Positions 7,535 through 14,588 of a stretch of DNA of 18,346 nucleotides are shown one piece after another. The DNA comes from JBGPBY01 sp041481485 (GTDB lineage: Bacteria; Acidobacteriota; Terriglobia; 20CM-2-55-15). Made by a program: the position numbers and the translations under genes. The DNA is taken from NCBI GenBank assembly GCA_041481485.1, contig JBGPBY010000086.1, positions 1 to 18,346 on the forward strand. The letters run 5' to 3'. Numbering within the stretch: the stretch's first letter is position 1; each line of letters starts with the position of its first letter. The notes below the pieces were generated by a model. The model had not been told where the DNA came from, ran no database searches, and was given only the letters and a program-made list of their open reading frames with translations.

Positions 7535-9373
7535 ATGACAATCGCTACTGGAAAGCGCCTATTGATTCTTCTGGTTCTGACTTTGGCGACATTCCCACTG
7601 GCTCCCGCTCAAAACGTTGGGTTACAACCACAAATTGTAACCACGGACATGGAAGGCCGAGTGATCCGCCTCGGGACATTGGAGCCGATGCCAGATACGC
7701 AAGTGACTCTGCTGCCCATGAACCCCGGTCTTCCGCCGACTCCCGATGCAATCACTCTCATGCAAAGTGTTGCCACATTGATGCAGTCCCCCGAAGCGAC
7801 ATCTCCCGGCTACATTGATGGGTTTCTGACCCCGAACGCTAAAACGATCAATGTGGCGCCGGACCTGGTACGCCCGCTATCACAGGACGTGGTACTCACC
7901 GATACAGAGGGTGGCTTCAGTTTTAAAAATCTTCCTCCGGGCCGATATCTACTGACTGCGCAAAAGGAAGGCTACTTTGAGCGGCTTATGGGCGGTTATT
8001 CGGGATCGACGGTTACAAGGATTGTCGTCATTGAAAATGGCAAGCAGCCCGATCCCCTGGAACTCACGATGATACGGGCAGGAACGATCAGTGGCCAGAT
8101 TCATGATCCAGTCGGGCAACCCGTGTCGGGGATAAAGGTTAACGCCAACGAAGTCTGGTATCCCAAGGGAAGAGCCACGTTCTCCTCTAAGATTTCTGCG
8201 GTCACAGACGATCGTGGTGAGTTTCGTTTGTTCTGGCTTCCTCCGGGCGAATACTTTGTGGGAGCCACTCCAGGAGCCGCCGGCTCGATTTCCAACCCAC
8301 AGGACTCCTGGGCGCTTACATTTTTCCCCGGTGTAACGGATCCGACTGCAGCATTGGCCCTGACGTTAAGGGAAGGAGAAGAAATCAAAGGAATCGATGT
8401 CAACCTTCGAACGACGACGACTCGAACCTATTCGATATTCGGAACCGCCATTAATCCGATTGCGAGCCTGAGTCCCAATGGTGATCGGGCAGTTACTTCA
8501 TTTTATCTTGTGCCGCGAGAACCCTCGCTGACAGACGGCGTTCTTTTATTACCAGTTTCAAATGCCCTTCCCGTCGATTCCAGGAGTAAAGGAGATTTTC
8601 AGATTCGGAATGTGAAACCTGGTCGTTATGACCTCTATCCATTCGTTTCCGATTTCATCGGCCACCGAATTCTCACGAGCCGCACTCCGATCGACGTGAG
8701 TAATGCCGACATCACGGGCTTGTCGATCCCAGTGAACAAGGGCGCTACGCTGTCAGCTGAGCTCATTATTGAAGGCAAGCCGCCAGAACCGATTAAATTG
8801 AATTCGCTGAGGATGAATCTCTCCACACTCGATTCGACCCCATACGCTTTCGCAGCATCACTGGAAAGTCTGCAGTTCGATAGTGATGGTAAATCCAATG
8901 CTGAGGGAATTCCCGATGCCCGCTACACGTTGGGTCTGACTGGTCTTCCGTCCATGGCTTACATTGCCGACATCCGTCAGGACGACATCAGCGTATATGA
9001 TGAGGGATTCGTTGTCGGCCAGAAGTCTAAGCCCATTCAGATTGTTGTCCGGTCCGATGGCGCGACCGTTGGAGGACTTATTCAGACTGCGGACCATAAG
9101 CCCGCCGCGAACGTTACTGTCATCCTGGCGCCGCCGCTGGCCCGACGGAAAAATCCGGCACTATTCAAAGTGGCAACCACCAATGAAGCCGGTCACTTTT
9201 CGATAACTGGTGTTATGCCTGGCCCCTATACAATCTTCGCCCTTCAGGATCGTCCATTCCGGGAGCCATGGCTGAACGCCGACTTCCTTTCCAAGTACAA
9301 AGGTCAGTCGCTTCCTGTGGACGTACGTTCGCGATCTACAGAAGAAGTACGCTTGGACTTGATTCCGAACTGA
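7535..9373 (+). CDS. Secreted carboxypeptidase-regulatory-like domain protein, paralogue 2
   Basis: Exported protein of 612 residues from ATG 7535 (MTIATGKRLLILLVLTLATF, then APAQN as likely cleavage region). ATG 7523 is an equally possible start; the frame extends back to GTG 7439 but those residues spoil the signal peptide. The modular architecture is that of its neighbour: an N-terminal module ending FSFKNLPPGRYLLTAQ, a central ISGQIHDPVGQPVSGIKV ... GEFRLFWLPPGEYFVGA followed by ALTFFPGVTDPTAAL, a divergent middle region, and a C-terminal GHFSITGVMPGPYTIFAL. The central YPG/FPG..D...A segment is characteristic of acidobacterial members. No catalytic residues are evident. The signal-peptide region is duplicated as a dead fragment at 5034-5173. 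Confidence 0.82.
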   Translation: MTIATGKRLLILLVLTLATFPLAPAQNVGLQPQIVTTDMEGRVIRLGTLEPMPDTQVTLLPMNPGLPPTPDAITLMQSVATLMQSPEATSPGYIDGFLTPNAKTINVAPDLVRPLSQDVVLTDTEGGFSFKNLPPGRYLLTAQKEGYFERLMGGYSGSTVTRIVVIENGKQPDPLELTMIRAGTISGQIHDPVGQPVSGIKVNANEVWYPKGRATFSSKISAVTDDRGEFRLFWLPPGEYFVGATPGAAGSISNPQDSWALTFFPGVTDPTAALALTLREGEEIKGIDVNLRTTTTRTYSIFGTAINPIASLSPNGDRAVTSFYLVPREPSLTDGVLLLPVSNALPVDSRSKGDFQIRNVKPGRYDLYPFVSDFIGHRILTSRTPIDVSNADITGLSIPVNKGATLSAELIIEGKPPEPIKLNSLRMNLSTLDSTPYAFAASLESLQFDSDGKSNAEGIPDARYTLGLTGLPSMAYIADIRQDDISVYDEGFVVGQKSKPIQIVVRSDGATVGGLIQTADHKPAANVTVILAPPLARRKNPALFKVATTNEAGHFSITGVMPGPYTIFALQDRPFREPWLNADFLSKYKGQSLPVDVRSRSTEEVRLDLIPN

Positions 9374-9400
9374 CGTGCTGAGAGTCTTTTTTCCAAGCCT

Positions 9401-9868
9401 ATGATCTACATCAATCCTGACGATTTCCTCGGTAACCCCCGAATTTTCACGGCCGAACGCAATCGTGAGGCATGGCGTGCGTGCAAGGACCTTGTCGAGC
9501 GGACTCTTAACGAGGCCAGAGAGCCCTACAACTTTTACATTGTCTGCGGCGTCCAGGGTTCAGGGAAGACCCAATGGGTGAAGGACAATCCCACGCGCTT
9601 CCGGGAACCGGCGATCGTTTTTGACGCCGCTCTATCGGGAGTTCAGGCCCGGGCTGGCCCAGTTGCGCAGGGACGCCGGTTCGCTTGCAGGATGATTTGC
9701 ATCTGGATCTCCTGTCCGCTCGACATCGCTCTGGCCCGAAATCGCTCTCGAACGCCAGATCAAGTCGTCGGGGACGACGTGATTCGCCTGGTCTTCAACA
9801 CCTTTGAGCCCCCGGCAGTGGAAGAGGGTTTCGATGAAGTGTTCAAGGTCGATGTGGAGTTTCAGTGA
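9401..9868 (+). CDS. Small P-loop kinase (AAA_33/polynucleotide-kinase-like)
   Basis: A 155-residue nucleotide-binding protein. Walker A is GVQGSGKT at residues 50-57, on a strand FYIVCGV. A likely catalytic Asp lies in VFDAALSG (Asp75). The lid-like arginines are in ARNRSRTPDQVV (112-123), followed by the FEPPAVEEGFDEVFKV pattern common in AAA_33 kinases related to the T4 polynucleotide kinase fold. It probably phosphorylates a small molecule or nucleic acid; the substrate is unknown. The native N-terminal extension (INPDDFLGNPRIFT) precedes the first strand. It begins 27 bp after the secreted-protein gene with only a weak GAGAG upstream. Its last 26 bases overlap the convergent 607-residue gene. 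Zeta-toxin-like kinases are an alternative, but the size is small for that and no antitoxin neighbour is seen. Confidence 0.72.
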   Translation: MIYINPDDFLGNPRIFTAERNREAWRACKDLVERTLNEAREPYNFYIVCGVQGSGKTQWVKDNPTRFREPAIVFDAALSGVQARAGPVAQGRRFACRMICIWISCPLDIALARNRSRTPDQVVGDDVIRLVFNTFEPPAVEEGFDEVFKVDVEFQ

Positions 9869-11666
9869 CAATCAGGTTTGGGCACATCAACCTCAACACT
9901 CCAGCGGCCACATTGGGCAGCCCAGCAATCTTCACATCGTTCCCCGCACCCAGGACTTCAGTGAGGATGTCCTTCGTAATGGCAACCCATCCGCCGGACG
10001 TCTTATAACTGAGAACGAACTCTCCCTCTGTCCGACTGTGCAAGAGTTGCGTCTGATCATAAGAATCGGCCTTGTGCGCAGCCACAATATTCATGTCTGA
10101 CGATTGCAAGTATTGCACCGGAAGATCCGGAATCCGCGACACCTTCGAATCCGCCTGTAGATCATCTCCAGCCAGGACGAATAGACGACCGGTTTGAAAT
10201 GGCGCGTTCACTTCATCATCGGAAACACGTCTGCGCAGCGCATGCTCGATCCGAGCGAAAATGTCTTCGGCAAACTGTTGGGGATACTCGAACAGCTTTG
10301 CGACTTCACGTTTGATGTGAGGCAACTTTCTCCAGCCGCTCACCCATGCGAGCTTGTCGGCTTCCCCATCGGCAAAGACATCTTCCAGACTAAAACGTGT
10401 CACGGCATCGGGCTGTGTGGTCTTGAACGCCATATGCTCGATGAGATTTGATGAAAATCCATATAGGACTCCATACGGAGAATAGGCGCCGTCAACCGGC
10501 CTGAAATGCTGACAATCTTCATACAGCGCATTCGACAAGCGACTGATCCCTGCTTCGTATTCCTGGAGCAGCTGAACGTGTCGCTGTCCCATGGGCGTAT
10601 AGACAACGTTCCCATTGCGATCCGTCGTTATGAAGAGATGCTCGATCATGCTGTAAGGACCCAGCAAGTCGAGACGATTCAGAAACAACTCTGGATCCGG
10701 TGAAATGCCCTGACAAATGGCGGCTGCCAATTCGAGTCTCTTCTGGCCGCCGCCACTGTGCCTGGCATTTTCATAAGCCGCGAGGAGCGGCACGAGACCT
10801 TGAATTAGCAGGGCGAAATCAAGGGCATTGGATTTGCGGGTCCACAGAACCAGGTTCTTATCATCAATAGACACACCCTTCTGCACGGAGACCTGGTGAA
10901 GCTGTGAACGCAGGTGCCCGCCAGCCATGCGAACGCCGGCTTTCTGGATTTCAATCCGGTCCTCTTCCGAATGGGTCTCTGCGATATGTTTCGCGACTTC
11001 AAAATACCCCGCCAGTTCATCGGTCGTCGGGCTCTGTGCCAGCGGGATCAGCCATCGCGCATCCCGCACGAGCACCGGCTGATCCGCAGGCGTGATTCTC
11101 CATAGCTGGTCGAGCACGCCTTGAACTTGCGAGAGACGGTCTTCGACTCCGACGGGGACGCTGGGCGATCCTTCATCCCCGGCATCCCACAGGCGCATGC
11201 TCAACAGCGCCAGGCGCCGAATCACATACAAGTTAAACAGAGTATGTGCGTAGTGAACGCGGCCATTGTGACCCGGCCAATGAGTCTGCCGCCACAAATG
11301 AAAGCCGCGTACCATCATCTCCGCCGGATCGACCAGGTCGTTATGCAGCCCAGGACTCTCACGCGGCCGGAATCCGCTTGCCCAATGCGCTTCTTCCAAT
11401 TGACCTTTAAGACGAGTTTGGTCGCGGGTAACCACGAGTGTGAAGAAGCAATCCTCAAACTGACGAGACAGAAAAGGACCGCCTTGCAGGTATTCGATCG
11501 GCTTCCGTTGGGCGTTCAGCAGCCCTTGTATTCTCTCGACGATTTCATTGCGATGGGCCAGGAACAATTGGAGAAGTTCGATATGCGCGTGAAACGGCAC
11601 CTGGCCAGGACGTTGTGCGGCTGGCCTCTCTTCCGGTGCTGAATACGGATGAATTGATTCGCCCAT
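9843..11666 (-). CDS. Conserved-looking 607-residue cytoplasmic protein of unknown function
   Basis: I do not recognise any domain. ATG 11666 is supported by GGAGA at 11676-11680, nine bases upstream, and lies 16 bp after the stop of the secreted-protein gene, so the two are probably translated from one mRNA. No signal peptide or membrane segment is visible. Sequence is largely helical, with His/Trp/Arg-rich stretches such as RGFHLWRQTHWPGHNGRVHY (about 120-139), a helix NLYVIRRLALLSMRLWDAGDE, a polar GPYSMIEHLFITTDRNGNVV, and a C-terminal region FVLAGDDLQADSKVSRIPDL. A long ungapped frame with normal codon use and a good ribosome site argues for a real gene. Its stop overlaps the end of the convergent kinase gene by 26 bp. 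Confidence 0.72.
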   Translation of the reverse strand: MGESIHPYSAPEERPAAQRPGQVPFHAHIELLQLFLAHRNEIVERIQGLLNAQRKPIEYLQGGPFLSRQFEDCFFTLVVTRDQTRLKGQLEEAHWASGFRPRESPGLHNDLVDPAEMMVRGFHLWRQTHWPGHNGRVHYAHTLFNLYVIRRLALLSMRLWDAGDEGSPSVPVGVEDRLSQVQGVLDQLWRITPADQPVLVRDARWLIPLAQSPTTDELAGYFEVAKHIAETHSEEDRIEIQKAGVRMAGGHLRSQLHQVSVQKGVSIDDKNLVLWTRKSNALDFALLIQGLVPLLAAYENARHSGGGQKRLELAAAICQGISPDPELFLNRLDLLGPYSMIEHLFITTDRNGNVVYTPMGQRHVQLLQEYEAGISRLSNALYEDCQHFRPVDGAYSPYGVLYGFSSNLIEHMAFKTTQPDAVTRFSLEDVFADGEADKLAWVSGWRKLPHIKREVAKLFEYPQQFAEDIFARIEHALRRRVSDDEVNAPFQTGRLFVLAGDDLQADSKVSRIPDLPVQYLQSSDMNIVAAHKADSYDQTQLLHSRTEGEFVLSYKTSGGWVAITKDILTEVLGAGNDVKIAGLPNVAAGVLRLMCPNLIVTETPHRP

Positions 11667-11682
11667 TGCGTACGGTCTCCGT

Positions 11683-13410
11683 TTATTGGGCGGGAATGAG
11701 TTTCACATCGACACTCGAATTGGAGAATTCCGTGACGGAGATCGCTTTGCCGAGTTCTTCGTACGGCTTCAGAAAATCCGGGTCCATGTACGCGTTGTTG
11801 TCGACGGCTTCCCAGCTGAAGACTTTGTATTCTCCCGGAGCAAGATTCATCATGGTGAACTTGCCAGTACGATCCGTGTTCGTGCTACGGAACAGATCGA
11901 ATCGCTCCCGGTGAGACGGAATGAAAACGACAGCAATGCCCGGCACCGGCTGTGACTGCGAATCTGTCACCTTGCCCGAGACTGTTTGCACACCGGCCTT
12001 CAGCACAACTTCAAACGTTCCGGGATCCCCACTGCTGAACTTGAATGTTGTTCCCAGGATCTCTTTCCCGCCGTACTTGATGCTATGCACGTAGAAACCG
12101 GGACTGTTCAAGTTGATCCAGGAAAGGTATTCCCCGTCTCTCATCCCCGCGACTTGAAAATTGCCGGCCGCATCAATCGCCGAGGACGTCGGCACCCCGA
12201 GACCCAACAGCTTAGGTGGTTGGATATTGAAGCGCAATTGATCGATATTCGGGACTGCCGAAATCGGCTGTCCTTCGACAATCAATTTGCCCTGCACCGC
12301 TACGCCTGCCGCCAGCGTGATGACGAGACCGTCGATATCCGCATTGGTCACGCGTATGGGAACCGATGCCGCGAGTTCCATTGCCCGCGGAACCTGCGGA
12401 TTCGGGATCGGACCAGCACCACCGGGCGCTCCTGGCGGCTGTGGAGTCTGATGAATCACAACGTAGAATTCACCGGGCGTGACACTCGATATATCGAACG
12501 TACCCGTTGCAGGATCGAAACGATCTTCCGGTTTGTTACTGGTCACGAAACTCGACAATTGGTTGGAACCGAGTCCCACCCTGGTGTTTTGCGGGAATGG
12601 AGCGCCATTAGGGTTGATCGCGCGGCCCCGAACATGAAACGTCTGGGCTTCCCGTTTCAAACGCATATCGACGGACGACTCGTCTCCGGCCTTCACCTCG
12701 ATCGTGTCGGCCTCGTACAACGTAGAAACGTTGGGGTAGTACCTCACGGAGTACCACGTCGAGTTTGCGCCCAGACCACGGGCAATCAAACTAGCAGCCC
12801 CAGGCTGAGTTCCTGCCATAAGGTAGTAACGGCCTGGTGGCACAGCGAAGATCCGGTACACGCCCCGATCGTCCACATCGGCAAAGCCCGCCCCCTGATA
12901 GATTTTTCCTCGCACGTTGTAGCCCGCTCGGATCAGTTGAACCTGAGCTCCCGTGGCCGGCTGGCCGTTTTCGTCGAGTATGCGGCCGGTGATCGCGCCT
13001 GCCGGCGTGATTCGAATGGTTACACCAGTGACGGACTGGCCTGCATCGACAAACAGCAGTCGCCCCAGATCATTGGGAACGCGTTGGCCATTCGTCATCC
13101 GAACGAAACTGTCCGTGGTGGCGGCGGCGCGGTAAGCTGCCGACTTCAGATCCTTGAAGGAGAACTTCCCATCCGCCCCTGTTATAACCGGAACGATTGC
13201 GGCAGCGGCGCCGTTCGCTGCAGCGGCCGCACCAGGTGTCGGCACCTCCGCAATTTGGGTCAGTGTGACCTGCGCATTCGCAATCGGCTGGTCCGTATCG
13301 GCGCGCACAACGATACCTTCAATGCTTCCAGTCGTTGGTGCCTGTTGCGGTAATGCAGGAAAGGAAAAGAGCGAGAGAGCAACAACTGCAAATGTGAGTG
13401 CGCGGCGCAT
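11683..13410 (-). CDS. Secreted carboxypeptidase-regulatory-like domain protein, paralogue 3
   Basis: A 575-residue exported protein with signal peptide MRRALTFAVVALSLFSFPAL and a likely cut near PQQAP. Modules: residues 27-115 (GSIEGIVVRADTDQPIANAQ ... GKFSFKDLKSAAYRAAA), 130-240 (ITGRILDENGQPATGAQVQL ... GVYRIFAVPPGRYYLMAG followed by RYYPNVSTLYEAD), and 475-575 (VSGKVTDSQSQPVPGIAVVF ... GKFTMMNLAPGEYKVFSW, ending SSVDVKLIPAQ). An alanine-rich linker (GAAAAANGAAAAI) interrupts the first module. It is closer in plan to the two plus-strand paralogues than to TonB-receptor N-domains. It is probably co-transcribed with the 607-residue gene. The DNA encoding VFSWEAV near its 3' end recurs as a 24-nt exact match at 18167-18190. 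Confidence 0.85.
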   Translation of the reverse strand: MRRALTFAVVALSLFSFPALPQQAPTTGSIEGIVVRADTDQPIANAQVTLTQIAEVPTPGAAAAANGAAAAIVPVITGADGKFSFKDLKSAAYRAAATTDSFVRMTNGQRVPNDLGRLLFVDAGQSVTGVTIRITPAGAITGRILDENGQPATGAQVQLIRAGYNVRGKIYQGAGFADVDDRGVYRIFAVPPGRYYLMAGTQPGAASLIARGLGANSTWYSVRYYPNVSTLYEADTIEVKAGDESSVDMRLKREAQTFHVRGRAINPNGAPFPQNTRVGLGSNQLSSFVTSNKPEDRFDPATGTFDISSVTPGEFYVVIHQTPQPPGAPGGAGPIPNPQVPRAMELAASVPIRVTNADIDGLVITLAAGVAVQGKLIVEGQPISAVPNIDQLRFNIQPPKLLGLGVPTSSAIDAAGNFQVAGMRDGEYLSWINLNSPGFYVHSIKYGGKEILGTTFKFSSGDPGTFEVVLKAGVQTVSGKVTDSQSQPVPGIAVVFIPSHRERFDLFRSTNTDRTGKFTMMNLAPGEYKVFSWEAVDNNAYMDPDFLKPYEELGKAISVTEFSNSSVDVKLIPAQ

Positions 13411-13463
13411 GACGGAAGTTTATGTCGCCGCAGGAATCAAGTCGAGACCGCTCGCGGACTTTT

Positions 13464-13480
13464 CGGATTCGCCGAATCCG
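13464..13480 (-). terminator. Hairpin behind the binding-protein gene (possible terminator)
   Basis: CGGATTC at 13464-13470 and GAATCCG at 13474-13480 form a perfect 7-bp stem with a 3-base loop, 32 bp beyond the stop of the molybdate-binding-protein gene. On the minus strand the hairpin is followed by AAAA, not by a T-run, so classical intrinsic termination is doubtful. It could stabilise the 3' end of the receptor/binding-protein mRNA. Confidence 0.3.
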
Positions 13481-13511
13481 ACACCCGTTCCCAGTCTTTC
13501 AAACTGACGCA

Positions 13512-14579
13512 TTACTTCTTCTGGACTAAAGACCGCACAGATTGAGGCAACCTGGCAAATTCTTCCGTGCTCACAAGAGCTGGCGATAATGGATCGGGTC
13601 CGTTTTCATTCAGCGACGATACTCCGGCGGGACTCAGCAGCAGTTGAAGAAATTTTACGGCGTTCTCCTTATGAGGCGCATCTTTTAGCATGGTGATGCC
13701 CCACGCGACGTGAGTTCCGGGAATGAGCACCGTTCGGGCGCTGCGTGCGGTCCCGAGGCCGGGGATGGCGACCACCGCGTTTTGACGATAGAAAGCATCC
13801 AGTCTCGATTCGGAAAGGTTGATCTCGGCAGGCAGGTCCACATAGCGGTAATCGGGATTTGCCCTCGCTGCGGCGCGGGCGTTGTGTTCATACGTGAACT
13901 GAAAATCAAACACCCTGCCCAGGGCGGTTCCCGTTGGATCCGCACCGGGGATCACGGCATGTTCGAGCAAGTTGTTATAGAGATTCGGAGCCTTGTAGTA
14001 GGCCTCCGCCAGCTGAAAGATCATGGGCCCTCTGTAGGCGCCCGGATCAAGGAAGGGGTGTCCGCCGCCGATCGTGATGCCCGGCATCATGAGAATCTCG
14101 TACCATTTCTCAGCTGCTTTCGGAATAGAGTCCGGCACCATGAATGGCAAGCTTCCTGTGGCTGTTATCGGAGGCAATTTCTTCGCGGCCAGACTGCTTG
14201 CAGAGTAGGCCAGCACCATCCTGCCGTGGGCGAACACGATATTGAATTCCGAATAGCCGGCGGGTTTCATCAGCAGATCGATGTCCAGGTAGTCCGCAGG
14301 CGCGTAAAGGTCGGCTTTTTGACCTCCAGCGGTGATCTGCCTGCCGGCGTCCACGCTTCCCATGGCGACATCATTGACTTGAATGCCGGTTTCACAAGTG
14401 AAGATCTTTTCCAGCGGCTCGAACGCGCGAGTCAGACTGCCGGCATGATAGATGATCAATTGCTGGCTCGACGGCGGGACGCAATCTTTGGTTTGAGCTT
14501 CAGCTGAGGTCAGGAATATCGAAAAAAGGACCGCTCCAATTCCGTAAGACCGATAGCGTAAGGAAATTCGCCGGTACAT
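13512..14579 (-). CDS. Molybdate/tungstate-binding periplasmic protein (WtpA/ModA2-like)
   Basis: Periplasmic solute-binding protein for molybdate or tungstate. Start ATG 14579 is chosen because AAGGAG (14585-14590) is five bases upstream; the GTG at 14585 overlaps that site. Residues 1-28 form a signal peptide ending SAEA, and the mature protein runs from QT to 355. WtpA-class features: LIIYHAGSLTRAFEPLEKIF (42-60), where AGSL contributes the anion pocket; GSVDAGRQI (74-82); ADLYAPADY (89-97); MVLAYSASS (120s); and DPGAYRGPM around 178, the equivalent of the DP.(4)-YR anion-binding loop. The YHAGSL and DPGAYR forms favour the WtpA/ModA2 branch over E. coli-type ModA. No permease or ATPase gene follows. 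Its ribosome site lies on the receptor's stop codon, so translation is coupled to the TonB receptor. Confidence 0.85.
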   Translation of the reverse strand: MYRRISLRYRSYGIGAVLFSIFLTSAEAQTKDCVPPSSQQLIIYHAGSLTRAFEPLEKIFTCETGIQVNDVAMGSVDAGRQITAGGQKADLYAPADYLDIDLLMKPAGYSEFNIVFAHGRMVLAYSASSLAAKKLPPITATGSLPFMVPDSIPKAAEKWYEILMMPGITIGGGHPFLDPGAYRGPMIFQLAEAYYKAPNLYNNLLEHAVIPGADPTGTALGRVFDFQFTYEHNARAAARANPDYRYVDLPAEINLSESRLDAFYRQNAVVAIPGLGTARSARTVLIPGTHVAWGITMLKDAPHKENAVKFLQLLLSPAGVSSLNENGPDPLSPALVSTEEFARLPQSVRSLVQKK

Positions 14580-14588
14580 ATGCACTCC

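Noticed and set aside
11986..13353. 455-codon open frame on + opposite paralogue 3
   Set aside because: Antisense shadow of the minus-strand gene: composition rich in Arg/His/Cys, no family motifs, while the minus strand has clear domains and a signal peptide.
13710..14507. 265-codon open frame on + opposite the binding-protein gene
   Set aside because: Antisense shadow of a gene with strong WtpA-type motifs on the other strand.
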